64,000 bases of DNA, taken from Amycolatopsis alkalitolerans. GTDB lineage: Bacteria; Actinomycetota; Actinomycetes; Mycobacteriales; Pseudonocardiaceae. The stretch lies in NCBI RefSeq assembly GCF_006152065.1, contig NZ_VDFW01000025.1, positions 1 to 64,000 of the forward strand, in the 5' to 3' direction. Position numbers and translations under genes: made by a program. Positions 54,478 to 63,338 of this stretch are shown piece by piece. Positions within the stretch are counted from its first letter, which is position 1. Every line of letters begins with the position of its first letter. Below the pieces are notes generated by a model that was given only the letters and a program-made list of their open reading frames with translations, searched no databases and had not been told where the DNA came from.

Positions 54478-55224
54478 ATGCGAACGGAGATCGGGGCGGC
54501 ACGCGGCTCTAGTGCGGTCTGGCGGGTACTCGAGGACGAGGTCGCGCGTGTCCGGGCGCAGGGCACGGCGGAACCGCGGGTGGTCGACGTCGGCGGCGGG
54601 ACCGGCGGGTGGGCCGTGCCGCTGGCCGCCGTGGGGTGCCGGGTGACCGTGGTCGACCCGAACCAGAACGCGCTGGCCACGCTGCGCCGCCGCGCGCAGG
54701 AGCGGGGTGTCGCCGACCGGATCGTCGTGGTCGCCGACGACACCGACGCCCTCACCGCGCGCGTGCCCGCGGGCTCGGGCGACCTGGTGCTGGCCCACGG
54801 GCTGCTCGAGGTCGTCGACGATCCGAACCGGGTGGCCGCCGCCCTGGCCGTGGCCGCCGCGCCGGGCGGAGCCGTGTCGGTGCTCGCCGCCAACCGCTTC
54901 GCCGCCGTACTGCACCGCGCGCTCGCCGGCCGTCTCGCCGAGGCGCGGCACCTGCTCACGGGAGCGAAAGGCGTCCTGCCCGACGACGGTGAAAGCCTGT
55001 CGCGCCGCTTCGACAGCGAGGGGTTGTGCGCGTTGCTGGAGGCCGCTGGTCTGGACGTCGCGCTCCTGCAGGGCGACGGCGTGGTGTCGGACTCGCTCGG
55101 CGAGGCGGAGTCCGCCCAGTACAGCGGCGACGAACTGGCGGAGTTCGAGACGGCGGCGAGCATGGTCTCGCCGCTCCGCGACATCGCGACCCGGCTCCAC
55201 GTGCTGGCGCGCAAGGCCCGCTGA
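54478..55224 (+). CDS. Class I SAM-dependent methyltransferase
   Basis: A 248-residue methyltransferase. Motif I is RVVDVGGGTGGWAVPLAAVG, the acidic SAM ribose contact is VTVVDPNQNAL, and motif post-II is VLAHGLLEVVDDPNRVAAAL. The C-terminal third (about residues 150-248) is a helical lid. The substrate cannot be read: it may act on a small molecule, as in the SmtA/UbiE-like group. ATG 54478 has no ribosome binding site. It is divergent from parA and precedes dinB by 82 bp. Confidence 0.85.
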   Translation: MRTEIGAARGSSAVWRVLEDEVARVRAQGTAEPRVVDVGGGTGGWAVPLAAVGCRVTVVDPNQNALATLRRRAQERGVADRIVVVADDTDALTARVPAGSGDLVLAHGLLEVVDDPNRVAAALAVAAAPGGAVSVLAANRFAAVLHRALAGRLAEARHLLTGAKGVLPDDGESLSRRFDSEGLCALLEAAGLDVALLQGDGVVSDSLGEAESAQYSGDELAEFETAASMVSPLRDIATRLHVLARKAR

Positions 55225-55292
55225 CCGGCCGCCGCCGGGCCGCGACCGATGCGGAGGCCGTCCTGGCGTCCTGAACTGTCGGTGGTGCCACG

Positions 55293-55298
55293 TAGGCT
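55293..55298 (+). promoter_or_regulatory. -10 box, leaderless promoter of dinB
   Basis: TAGGCT, eight bases, then ATG at 55307, selecting this start within a longer frame. Confidence 0.5.
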
Positions 55299-55306
55299 CG
55301 GCGGCG

Positions 55307-56572
55307 ATGGGAAGGAACTCCGGCCTGCCCGCCGGTTACGAACGGTTCCGGGTGTCGCCGGCGCACGCCCCGGACGACTCGGGCTGCGGCCTGCTGCATG
55401 TCGACATGGACGCGTTCTTCGCGGCCGTCGAGCTGCGTACCCGGCCCGAGCTGGTGGACAAGCCGGTGATCGTGGCCGGTGGCGGCCCCCGTTCGGTGGT
55501 CACCTCGGCGAACTACCCGGCCCGCGAGTACGGCGTGCGCGCCGCGATGCAGGCCGCGGTCGCGCGGCGCCTGTGCCCGCACGCGGTCTTCATCCCGCCG
55601 ACCCACGGCCTCTACGGCGAGGTGTCGCGCGGGGTGATGGCGATCTTCCGCGAGCTGACGCCACTGGTCGAGCCGATGAGCCTCGACGAAACCTTCCTGG
55701 ACGTCAGCGGCGCGCTGCGGCGGCTCCGCGCGACCCCGGCGCAGGTGGCCGAGCTGATCCGCGAGCGGGTGCGGGCCGAGCACGGGATCACGTGCTCGGT
55801 GGGCGTGGCCGGGGTCAAGTTCATCGCGAAGCTCGCCTCCGGGATGGCCAAACCGGACGGGGTGGTGGTCGTGCCGGTGGAGCAGACCCTCGCGTTCCTC
55901 CACCCGCTGCCGATCTCGGCGCTGTGGGGCGTGGGCGCGCGCACCGAAGAGAGCCTGCGGCGGCTCGGGCTCACCACCGTCGCGGAAGTCGCGGCGGCGC
56001 CGTTGCCCCGGTTGCGCCGCGCGGTCGGCAACGCCGTGGCCGAACACCTGCACGCGCTCGCGGGCGGCCACGACGAGCGGGGCGTGGTCACCGAAAGCCA
56101 GGACAAGTCGATCGGCGCGGAGCACACGTTCGACACCGACCAGCGCGACCGCGCGCTGCTGGAACGGGAGCTGCTGCGGCTGTCCGAACGCGTCGCGGCG
56201 AGCCTGCGCGCGAAGCAGGTGCGCGGCCGGACGGTCTCGATCAAGGTCCGGTTCGCCGACTTCCGGACGATCACCCGCGCCCGGACGCTCGCTTCCGCGA
56301 CCGACGTCGCCCGGGTCATCCACTCGACGGCGGTCGCGCTGCTGGCGGAGGCGAGTTCCGGCGCCGAGATCCGGCTACTCGGGGTACGGGTCGAAGGACT
56401 CGCCGGAGCCGGCACGCCCGAGCAGCTGACCTTCGAACGGGCTGAGCCCCGCTGGCGGGACGCCGAGGTGGCGGCGGACGTGGCGCGATCGAAGTTCGGG
56501 GCGGCGGCCATCAGGCCGGCATCGCTGCTGTCCCCAGGCCCGGCTGAACCGCCGCGGCAGGGCCCGACGTGA
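55307..56572 (+). CDS. dinB: DNA polymerase IV (Y family, DinB)
   Basis: A 421-residue translesion polymerase. Palm motifs: LLHVDMDAFFAAVELRTRPE (first metal aspartates), MSLDETFLDVSGAL (second acidic pair) and CSVGVAGVKFIAKLASGMAK. Finger and thumb helix-hairpin-helix regions include ALWGVGARTEESLRRLGL, and the little-finger domain starts near EHTFDTDQRDRALL. It makes short error-prone patches opposite damaged bases. It has no recognisable SOS box in the leaderless promoter. The C-terminal tail (LLSPGPAEPPRQGPT) lacks a clear beta-clamp motif. Confidence 0.94.
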   Translation: MGRNSGLPAGYERFRVSPAHAPDDSGCGLLHVDMDAFFAAVELRTRPELVDKPVIVAGGGPRSVVTSANYPAREYGVRAAMQAAVARRLCPHAVFIPPTHGLYGEVSRGVMAIFRELTPLVEPMSLDETFLDVSGALRRLRATPAQVAELIRERVRAEHGITCSVGVAGVKFIAKLASGMAKPDGVVVVPVEQTLAFLHPLPISALWGVGARTEESLRRLGLTTVAEVAAAPLPRLRRAVGNAVAEHLHALAGGHDERGVVTESQDKSIGAEHTFDTDQRDRALLERELLRLSERVAASLRAKQVRGRTVSIKVRFADFRTITRARTLASATDVARVIHSTAVALLAEASSGAEIRLLGVRVEGLAGAGTPEQLTFERAEPRWRDAEVAADVARSKFGAAAIRPASLLSPGPAEPPRQGPT

Positions 56573-56742
56573 CGGTGGTGATGCCGTCGAACCAAACGGG
56601 GCACAGCTTGGCACCGGGATCGGGTAGTCCTGCGCGCTAAGGACTCGTATCCTGGACAGCGACACCCCGCTCGGGGTGAAGATTGTTGGGTCCAGGACGT
56701 TGCGCGGCCCGGCGCCGTGACAGCTGTGCCGGAGGAGGAAAG

Positions 56743-57123
56743 ATGCCACTCTCCGAGCATGAGCAGCGGCTGCTCGATCAGATCGAGCGCGAGCTCTATG
56801 CCGAGGACCCCAAGTTCGCGTCTACGGTGCGCGGTGCCCGGTTCCGCCGGCCCGCCCGCCGCCGCCGAATCCAGGGGATCGCGCTGTTCGTAATCGGGGT
56901 CGCGCTGCTCGTGGTGGGCGTGATGGTCAGGGCGCTGTGGGTCGCCGAGATCCCCCTAGCGAGTGTGCTCGGGTTCCTGGTGATGTTCTTCGGGGTCGTA
57001 CTCGCCGTGATGGGCGGTCGCGGCGGCGGGAACGCCAAGGCGGCCAAGAACGGCGGGCCGAAGGCGAAGAGTTCGTTCACGCAGCGCATGGAGGAACGCT
57101 TCCGCCAGCGCTTCGAAGAGTAG
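56743..57123 (+). CDS. DUF3040 membrane protein
   Basis: A 126-residue protein of the actinobacterial DUF3040 family. The cytoplasmic N-terminus MPLSEHEQRLLDQIERELYA is diagnostic, followed by FASTVRGARFRRPARRRR and two transmembrane helices (GIALFVIGVALLVVGVMVRA and SVLGFLVMFFGVVLAVMGG), with a basic tail. Function is unknown, although DUF3040 genes are common near mraZ in actinobacteria; Rv2169c is the mycobacterial counterpart. The ATG follows GGAGGAGG-type sequence. The promoter has TATCCT at 56648-56653, and an ACCCCG-CT-CGGGGT hairpin lies in the leader. A 160-bp direct repeat follows the stop. Confidence 0.9.
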   Translation: MPLSEHEQRLLDQIERELYAEDPKFASTVRGARFRRPARRRRIQGIALFVIGVALLVVGVMVRALWVAEIPLASVLGFLVMFFGVVLAVMGGRGGGNAKAAKNGGPKAKSSFTQRMEERFRQRFEE

Positions 57124-57130
57124 GGACGGC

Positions 57131-57446
57131 GGGATCGGCGGGATTCTGCCTGCGGAAAGCGCAGGCCCGGATCCCGCCGTTGGTCTGCCTTGGGGGTCGA
57201 ACCCCCAAACCCCCGCCAGGGGGCAGGCCCCCTGGACCCCCGTCGTGGTCGGGCCGGGTGCCTGGCTCGTGCTACCGGTTCCGGCGGGATGGGATCGGCG
57301 GGATTCTGCCTGCGGAAAGCGCAGGCCCGGATCCCGCCGTTGGTCTGCCTTGGGGGTCGAACCCCCAAACCCCCGCCAGGGGGCAGGCCCCCTGGACCCC
57401 GGTCGTGGTCCGGCCGGGTGCCTGGCTCGTGCTACCGGTTCCGGCG
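57131..57446. repeat. Tandem duplication of a 160-bp GC-rich hairpin element
   Basis: 57131-57290 and 57291-57446 are two copies with a 160-bp period, differing at only two positions (57241/57401 and 57251/57411) over 156 bases. Each copy contains TTGGGGGT-CGA-ACCCCCAA, CCAGGGGG-CAGG-CCCCCTGG, and CCTGCG-GAAAG-CGCAGG nested inside GGCGGGAT / ATCCCGCC. It lies between the convergent DUF3040 and transglutaminase genes and enters the last codons of the latter. Confidence 0.93.
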
Positions 57447-59912
57447 ACGCAGGATCGACCTCGGGAAGAGGCGCCCTCGCCACGACATGGGGGCGTTGCG
57501 GCGCAGGCTCTCCCGCACGCCTTCGAACGCGGACACGAAGCGCGGGTCCTCGCCGCGGCCCTCCGGCGCGTACCACGAGCGCTCCACGACGCCGACCACC
57601 GTGCGCAGATCGTCCTGACCGGTCTGGTCCAGGTGATGCTGCTGCGCGACCTTCGCCGCCGCCGCGCGCAGGGTGTCCGAAGGCGGGATCGGCACCCCCC
57701 GGTCGGCGCACTCGTCGAGCAACTCGGCCCACGCCGCGTCCGCCGCGCCCGGAGTGCTCGACGTGATCGCCTGCCAGCGGCGCCGCCGGTGGATCTCCCG
57801 CATGATCGCCGGCGCGAGCGCCACCGCGGCCAGCACCAGCAGCACCAGCGCGAGCATCCAGTGGATCAGCCAGGCTGTCAGCAGCACCGCCAGCAGCCAC
57901 GCCCCGGCCGCGGCGAGCGGTAGCCACCGGGCGCGGTTCCGGGCGAGCTTCGCCCGGAACCGCACCCACGCGGTGAGCACGACCGCCACCAGCACGATCG
58001 CCAGCGCGAGCCACCCGGCCCAGCCCGGCGCCGAGCCGGGTGCGCCCGGCTGCGGCCCCGCGCCCGTGCCCGCACCGTCGTGCTGCGCGCTGGGCGCGTC
58101 GCTCGGTGCCACGTGCGTGGTCGAGACGCTGGGCACCTCCTGGCTGTCCGTGGCCGACTGGTCGTTCGGCGTGCTGCTCGACTCCAGGTACGGCGGCACG
58201 TAGCCGCGGCCGTCCGAACGCGGCGTCGGGTCGAAGCTGACCCAGCCGAGGTCGTCGCCGAAGTAGACCTCGACCCACGCGTGCGCGTCCTGCGAGGTGA
58301 TCACGCGGGTGTCGCCGTCGGCGTAGCCGGTGGTGAAGCCGACCGCCACGCGCGACGGGATGCCCAGCACCCGCAGCATGACCGCCATCGCCGAGGCGAA
58401 CTGCTCGCAGAACCCGCGCCTGCCGTTGAGCAGGAAGTCGGCCAGCGCGTCGGAGTCGGCGGCGCTCGCCGTGCTCGTGTCGTAGGTGAACCGGTCCTCC
58501 TGGGTGAAGAACCGCCAGAGCGCGTCGGCCTTGTCGAACATCGTGGTCTCGCCCGCGGTGACCTGCCGGGTCAGCGCGATCACCCGCGGGTCCACCCCGC
58601 TGATCCGCGTGTAGGCGGCCGGCGCCGACGGCGGGCCGACCACCGTCTCCAGCTGGGACTTCGAGGGTTCGGCCAGTGAGGCGACCTCGGTGTACGGCGA
58701 TACGTGCTGCCTGCGCTCGCTGAACACCGCGCCGCTCGCCGGGTCGTAGTACCAGCCCGGCGAGACGTCCTGGAGCCCGCGCAGCGCGCCGTACACCGGC
58801 AGCCACACGTCCACCCAGTTCACCGGCTGGATCTGGATCTGCCGCGACTCGGCGGTGCCGTCGTCGCCCGGCTCGGCGGGCAGGGGCCGGTTCGCCGGGT
58901 AGCCGGCGGGCATCGGGCCGTCCGGCAGGGTCCAGCCCTGGTTGGGCCGGAAGGTGTCCAACGTGAACGCGCGCAGCAGGCGCTTGTCGTTGCCGAGGCC
59001 GCGGACCCGGAACAGGTCCACCGGGTTGCCCTGGTCGAGCATTCCCCGCAGCGAGGTGAACGGGTTCACGCCCAGACCGCCCGAGCCCGCGCCCTGCCCG
59101 TTGTGCCCGCTGCCCGGCAGCCGCCCGACCGTGCCGACCGCGGTCAGCGAGGTGCCCGCGACCAGCCCGCAGACCAGCGCCAGCGCCACCACCGCGACCG
59201 GGGCGGACGCCGACGACGGTGAGACGCCGAGGCCGGGCGCATCCCGGTTGCGCCAGCGGCGGTGCCGGTGGTTGCCGTCCACCGCGAGGAGTCCCGCGAA
59301 GGCCGCGGCGCCGAGCACGAAGGTCCACCACGGGAGCATGGTGTCGGAAAGGGACGCCGGGACCGCGTACACGCACAGCAGCACCAGACCCGTCGCCGCG
59401 GGCGCGGACGCCCCGACGGCCAGGGTGTCGACGAGCACCGCGACCATGCCCATCGCGATGGTGACCAGGCAGAGGATCGGCGGGGTCGGGTCGACCGGCG
59501 GCAGGCCCGTGCGGATCTGGTCGAACGCGGCGACGAGCACGCTGTTGAGCTCACCGAAGGCGCCGGGGCCGGGGATGATCGCGAGGATGCCGCTGCCGGT
59601 GAACACGCCGGTCACCAGCAGGAGGAGCACCAGCAACTGGGCGAGCCCGACGAGCGGCGTCGGGGTGCGGATCGACCGCAGCGCCAGGCCCGTGCACGCG
59701 ACGAGCACGACGGCGACCGCGACGTAGCCGAGCCAGCTCGCGCCGCCGACGACACCGGTCAGCGAGGTCGAGGCGGCGAGCGTCGCGACCCCGGCCGCCA
59801 CCGGCGCGAGCACCGAACTGCGCCACGCGGGCGGCGGCCCCGCGTACCGTTTGGACAGCGTGTGCAGCTGGGGCGGGCCCGGGGGAGCGGAGCCGGGGAG
59901 CGTGCTGGTCAC
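57432..59912 (-). CDS. TgpA-type membrane transglutaminase
   Basis: An 826-residue membrane protein with N-terminal helices (the TgpA_N/DUF3488 region, residues ~35-230), an extracytoplasmic transglutaminase-like core, a further helix pair and a C-terminal DUF4129-like domain. The catalytic triad is visible: Cys in [16 protein letters not shown], His in [13 protein letters not shown], Asp in WVSFDPTPR. Such proteins crosslink or cleave peptides outside the membrane and always travel with MoxR and DUF58 genes. GTG 59912 overlaps the DUF58 stop by four bases (GTGA). The 160-bp repeat lies at its 3' end. Confidence 0.93.
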   Translation of the reverse strand: MTSTLPGSAPPGPPQLHTLSKRYAGPPPAWRSSVLAPVAAGVATLAASTSLTGVVGGASWLGYVAVAVVLVACTGLALRSIRTPTPLVGLAQLLVLLLLVTGVFTGSGILAIIPGPGAFGELNSVLVAAFDQIRTGLPPVDPTPPILCLVTIAMGMVAVLVDTLAVGASAPAATGLVLLCVYAVPASLSDTMLPWWTFVLGAAAFAGLLAVDGNHRHRRWRNRDAPGLGVSPSSASAPVAVVALALVCGLVAGTSLTAVGTVGRLPGSGHNGQGAGSGGLGVNPFTSLRGMLDQGNPVDLFRVRGLGNDKRLLRAFTLDTFRPNQGWTLPDGPMPAGYPANRPLPAEPGDDGTAESRQIQIQPVNWVDVWLPVYGALRGLQDVSPGWYYDPASGAVFSERRQHVSPYTEVASLAEPSKSQLETVVGPPSAPAAYTRISGVDPRVIALTRQVTAGETTMFDKADALWRFFTQEDRFTYDTSTASAADSDALADFLLNGRRGFCEQFASAMAVMLRVLGIPSRVAVGFTTGYADGDTRVITSQDAHAWVEVYFGDDLGWVSFDPTPRSDGRGYVPPYLESSSTPNDQSATDSQEVPSVSTTHVAPSDAPSAQHDGAGTGAGPQPGAPGSAPGWAGWLALAIVLVAVVLTAWVRFRAKLARNRARWLPLAAAGAWLLAVLLTAWLIHWMLALVLLVLAAVALAPAIMREIHRRRRWQAITSSTPGAADAAWAELLDECADRGVPIPPSDTLRAAAAKVAQQHHLDQTGQDDLRTVVGVVERSWYAPEGRGEDPRFVSAFEGVRESLRRNAPMSWRGRLFPRSILRRRNR

Positions 59913-61183
59913 CGCGACCCGCCGATCAGCGCGTTCCGGCCGGCCGCCGCACGGCACAGTTCGGCCCAGACCTGGGGCATCGAGGTGTCCGGGTCGGCGA
60001 TCACGACACCCCAGCCCGCCGCCCGCAGCAGCGCGGCCGACTCTTCGGTCGCGGCCGCGCGCTGCTCGGGCGCGGACACGCCGCTGGCGAAGGCCGGGGT
60101 GTCCAGCAGGACCGCGAGGCTGCGGATCCCGCGGGGCCGGAACCGCGCCAGCTCACCGACCGCTTCGTTGCTCACCGTGCCCAGGATCGCGATCAGCTCC
60201 TGCCCCTCGGCCGGGTCGTGCCCGGGGGTGAGGTCCCGCTGGTGCGCCGGCTGCAGCGCGGCCAGCGCGTCCAGGATGACGTTGTCGTACCCCTCGCCGC
60301 CGTCACCGGGCGCGTCGGCGAGCACCTTGCCGTGCTCGCTGACCAGCCGCACGCGATGCCCGGCCTTCCGCACGTGCAGGCATACGCTGGCGGCGAACGA
60401 GACGGCCCACTCCAGGCTCGCCGTGGGCCCGGTGCCGTGATGCGCGGCGGCGCGGTGGTCCAGCAGCACGGTCGTGCCGCCGCGCCACGGGCGCTCCTCC
60501 ACCCGGACCATGATCTCGTCACGGCGGGCCGTCGAGCGCCAGTGGACCTTCCGCAGATCGTCGCCCTGCCGGTAGTGGCGGACGATCACGTCGGTCTCGC
60601 CCTGTCCGGCGTGCAGCCGGACACTGCCGTCCTCACCGGCGCCGATCCCGGCCCCGTTGGGCAGGCCCCACAGCGCGACCACCCGCGGCACCACGACCAG
60701 GCGGCTGTGCCCGATGAGCTCGCGGTCGAACTCGCACAGCCCGAACGGGTCGGTCAGCGTCGCGCGCAGCGGGCCGACCTGCTGGATGCCCCGCAGCATC
60801 GGCTGGAGCGGGTAGCGCAGCGCCACCACCCGCCCGTGCGGCAGCCGCTCGACCACGAACCGCGGCCGTGCCCCCAGGGCGTACGGCACGCCGTCTTCGA
60901 GCAGCACCTCGCCGGCGGGCAGTTTCCCGTTGCGCCACAAGGCGAGTTCGACCTCGCTGGCCCAGCCGGCGGCGACCCGGTCCGGCAGCAGCCGCCGCGA
61001 CGCGCCGATGCGCACCCGCGAGGCGGCGATGAACCCGGCCACCACGAGCGGCAGCGCGACCACGAACACCGCGACCCGCAGCAGATCACGCTCGTTGAGC
61101 ACCACCGCGCACACGGCCGCCGCGACGCCCGCCGCCAGCAGGCAGCGCCCCCGCGTGGTCAGCCCAGACAGCGACCGCAGCAT
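59909..61183 (-). CDS. DUF58 domain protein
   Basis: A 424-residue protein with two N-terminal transmembrane helices ([20 protein letters not shown] and [20 protein letters not shown]) followed by the DUF58 module with [20 protein letters not shown], the hallmark motif, in the middle. A degraded von Willebrand A-like fold at the C-terminal half ([31 protein letters not shown]) is usual in the family. It is second in the moxR-DUF58-transglutaminase operon and probably serves as the adaptor between the MoxR chaperone and its target. Its role in actinomycetes is not well defined. Confidence 0.93.
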   Translation of the reverse strand: MLRSLSGLTTRGRCLLAAGVAAAVCAVVLNERDLLRVAVFVVALPLVVAGFIAASRVRIGASRRLLPDRVAAGWASEVELALWRNGKLPAGEVLLEDGVPYALGARPRFVVERLPHGRVVALRYPLQPMLRGIQQVGPLRATLTDPFGLCEFDRELIGHSRLVVVPRVVALWGLPNGAGIGAGEDGSVRLHAGQGETDVIVRHYRQGDDLRKVHWRSTARRDEIMVRVEERPWRGGTTVLLDHRAAAHHGTGPTASLEWAVSFAASVCLHVRKAGHRVRLVSEHGKVLADAPGDGGEGYDNVILDALAALQPAHQRDLTPGHDPAEGQELIAILGTVSNEAVGELARFRPRGIRSLAVLLDTPAFASGVSAPEQRAAATEESAALLRAAGWGVVIADPDTSMPQVWAELCRAAAGRNALIGGSR

Positions 61184-61189
61184 CGGGGG

Positions 61190-62263
61190 CTACCGGTGGC
61201 CCTGGCCGTTGTACGCCGGCCCGCCCTGGGGCACCGCCACGCGGTGCAATACCGCGCGCACCACGTCGGTGGCCGAGCGGCGGGCGGCATGCGCCTCGGT
61301 GGTCAGCACGAGCCGGTGCGCGAGCACCGGGATGGCCACGGCGTGCAGGTCGTCCGGGACGACGAAGTCCCGGCCCGACAGCGCCGCGTGCGCCCGGGCG
61401 GCCCGCACGAACTGCAGGGTCGCGCGCGGGGACGCGCCGAGGCGGATCTCCGGCACCTGCCGGGTCGCGGCGACGACGTCGACGGCGTAGCGGCGTACCT
61501 CGGGCGCGATGTGCACCCGCCGGACCTGGCCGATCAGCCGCATGACGGTCGCCGCGTCGGAAACCGGCTCGAGGTCCTTCAGCGGGTTGTGGCCCGAGTG
61601 CTCGTCGACCATCGCGAGTTCGGCCTGCTGATCCGGGTAGCCGATGGAGACGCGTGCGGTGAACCGGTCGCGCTGCGCCTCCGGCAGGGCGTAGGTGCCC
61701 TCCATCTCGACCGGGTTCTGTGTCGCGATGACCATGAACGGGTCGTCGAGGCCGTAGGTCGTCGTGTCGACCGTGACCTGCTGCTCCTCCATGCACTCCA
61801 GGAGCGCGGACTGTGTTTTCGGCGAGGCGCGGTTGATCTCGTCGCCGACCACGATGTTCGCGAACACCGGGCCGGAGCGGAACTCGAACTCGCCGGTCTG
61901 GCGGTTGTAGATGGACACGCCGGTGACGTCGCTGGGCAGCAGGTCCGGGGTGAACTGGATCCGGCTGACGGTGCAGTCGATGGACCGGGCCAGCGCCTTG
62001 GCCAGCGACGTCTTGCCGACGCCGGGCACGTCCTCGACGAGCAGGTGGCCTTCGGCGAGCAGGGTGACCAGCGCGATGCGCACCACGTCCGGCTTCCCGA
62101 CGAGTACCCGCTCGACGTTCGCGGCGATCCGCCGCATCGTGTCGTGCAACTCGTCGAGGGACGTGTGGCCGTTGTAGGCCGGCGCGCCGGACGGGTAGTA
62201 CGGCGCCTGCCCGTGCTCGCCGGTGTACTCGCCAGGCGTCGCGGGTTGTGTCCTCGACGTCAC
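61190..62263 (-). CDS. MoxR family AAA+ ATPase
   Basis: A 357-residue AAA+ protein. Walker A: EDVPGVGKTSLAKALARSID; Walker B: FANIVVGDEINRASPKTQSA; sensor 1: MVIATQNPVEMEGTYALPEA; sensor 2 region follows near PRATLQFVRAARAHAAL. The first ~35 residues (GEYTGEHGQAPYYPSGAPAY) are disordered. MoxR proteins activate partner enzymes with VWA-type folds. GTG start with GGAGG five bases upstream. It is the first gene of the operon with DUF58 (six-base gap) and the TgpA transglutaminase. Confidence 0.95.
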   Translation of the reverse strand: MTSRTQPATPGEYTGEHGQAPYYPSGAPAYNGHTSLDELHDTMRRIAANVERVLVGKPDVVRIALVTLLAEGHLLVEDVPGVGKTSLAKALARSIDCTVSRIQFTPDLLPSDVTGVSIYNRQTGEFEFRSGPVFANIVVGDEINRASPKTQSALLECMEEQQVTVDTTTYGLDDPFMVIATQNPVEMEGTYALPEAQRDRFTARVSIGYPDQQAELAMVDEHSGHNPLKDLEPVSDAATVMRLIGQVRRVHIAPEVRRYAVDVVAATRQVPEIRLGASPRATLQFVRAARAHAALSGRDFVVPDDLHAVAIPVLAHRLVLTTEAHAARRSATDVVRAVLHRVAVPQGGPAYNGQGHR

Positions 62264-62462
62264 TCGACCTCCTGTGCTGAAGCCCTTGCCTGCTCGATGG
62301 GGAGTGCCCCCGCATGATGGTGGCGCGGAAGCGTCTCACACACGGGTCCCGGCGGCGCCGTCGAGCCTTCCGATGCTGCTCGGCTGACACTCAGCCTGCC
62401 ACCAAGTGTGTCAAACCTCCGCCAATCACGGGAGCGAGCCCTCGTTTTCCGGTGCGTGCTTC

Positions 62463-62478
62463 CCCCACCATTCCCCAC
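62463..62478 (-). promoter_or_regulatory. Inverted MraZ-box pair
   Basis: CCCCAC (62463-62468) and CCCCAC (62473-62478), read on the minus strand as GTGGGG-AATG-GTGGGG, have the 10-bp period of MraZ boxes but opposite orientation to the mraZ promoter set. Confidence 0.4.
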
Positions 62479-62567
62479 TTGGCGGCCCGGGTAGTCCCGG
62501 AAGACGGGCGGGATCCGGTCCGTACCCCCGTCGCGGGGGAGACCGGGCGGGCGGCCCCCCACCTTTC

Positions 62568-62583
62568 CCCCACCTGGCACCAC
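62568..62583 (-). promoter_or_regulatory. Second inverted MraZ-box pair
   Basis: On the minus strand GTGGTG (62583-62578), CCAG, GTGGGG (62573-62568) with a 10-bp period; GTGAAG precedes and a further GGTGGGG follows off by one base. Confidence 0.4.
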
Positions 62584-62639
62584 CATTCTTCACCTGCGAA
62601 AACAACGCGAGATTCGCTCGGAAGTGGCGAGGAATGGCG

Positions 62640-62681
62640 TTGACTGTGGTGAAAAGTGGGGTACCGTGGTGCGCAGTGGGG
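62640..62681 (+). promoter_or_regulatory. mraZ promoter with four MraZ boxes
   Basis: TTGACT (62640-62645), 16 bases, TACCGT (62662-62667). GTGGTG at 62646, GTGGGG at 62656, GTGGTG at 62666 and GTGGGG at 62676 form four direct repeats with an exact 10-bp period overlapping the promoter. MraZ is known to bind such repeats and repress its own operon. Confidence 0.8.
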
Positions 62682-62712
62682 CGGAAGGGAGGCCCCGTGG
62701 GAGGTGGGGCCG

Positions 62713-63144
62713 ATGTTTCTCGGTACCCATACTCCGAGGCTGGACGACAAGGGGCGGCTCACGCTGCCCGCGAAGTTTCGGGACGCGCTGGCAGGTGGGC
62801 TGATGGTCACCAAAGGGCAAGACCACTGTCTCTACGTCTTCCCGCGCGCCGAGTTCGAGCAGATGGCCCGGAAGGTCGCGGAAGCACCGTTCACCAACGA
62901 AGCGGTCCGCGCCTACCAGCGCTATCTGTTCGCCGGAACCGACGAACAGCGTCCGGACGGGCAGGGGCGCATCGCGATCGCGTCCGAGTTGCGGCGCTAC
63001 GCCGGGCTCAACAAGGAGTGCGTGGTGATCGGGGCGATCACCAGGCTGGAGATCTGGGACGCCCAGGCTTGGCAGACCTACCTCGAAGAGCACGAGGACA
63101 GCTATGCCAAGGCACAGGAAGAGGTTCTGCCTGGGGTGTTCTAG
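62713..63144 (+). CDS. mraZ: Transcriptional regulator MraZ
   Basis: A 143-residue DNA-binding protein with two SpoVT-AbrB-like halves: [20 protein letters not shown] in the first and [20 protein letters not shown] in the second. It forms ring oligomers that bind tandem boxes in its own promoter and controls the dcw (division and cell wall) cluster. ATG 62713 follows GGAGGTG. Four GTGGKG boxes at 10-bp period lie in its promoter. The next gene is rsmH, the usual order. Confidence 0.97.
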   Translation: MFLGTHTPRLDDKGRLTLPAKFRDALAGGLMVTKGQDHCLYVFPRAEFEQMARKVAEAPFTNEAVRAYQRYLFAGTDEQRPDGQGRIAIASELRRYAGLNKECVVIGAITRLEIWDAQAWQTYLEEHEDSYAKAQEEVLPGVF

Positions 63145-63146
63145 CC

Positions 63147-63338
63147 GTGGCGGTGACCCGGCACCCGCGCCGTCGGGGGGCGCGGGTCCCGGAGGACGTG
63201 GGAGACCTGGACTCGGATGCCGTGAGGCCTCTGTCCGCTCAGTGGCCCTGGTGCACCTTCCCCGGCACCAGGTTCTCAGCGGGCGGGCGGGGACCTGACG
63301 GCATCCGTTTCTCATGTGGGCGAGAAAGGGGGGCGTGA
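63147..63338 (+). CDS. Possible small protein between mraZ and rsmH
   Basis: An open frame of 63 residues from GTG 63147, beginning [18 protein letters not shown] and ending CGRERGA at a TGA that overlaps the rsmH ATG by one base (TGATG), a coupling arrangement. It holds two inverted repeats, ACCCGCGCC/GGCGCGGGT (63163-63187) and CCTGGTGC/GCACCAGG (63247-63272), so the segment may instead be a structured leader. No family is recognised. Confidence 0.35.
   Translation: MAVTRHPRRRGARVPEDVGDLDSDAVRPLSAQWPWCTFPGTRFSAGGRGPDGIRFSCGRERGA

Larger units (their letters stand above)
62264..62639. other. Intergenic region between moxR and mraZ
   Basis: No gene is supported in this 376-bp stretch. It carries a TTGACA -35-like site on the minus strand (62414-62409) that may belong to moxR, and two clusters of minus-strand GTGGGG/GTGGTG boxes described separately. 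Confidence 0.5.

Noticed and set aside
57131-57446. Insertion sequence or MITE
   Set aside because: No transposase, no target duplication and no terminal inverted repeats spanning the unit; a tandem duplication explains it better.
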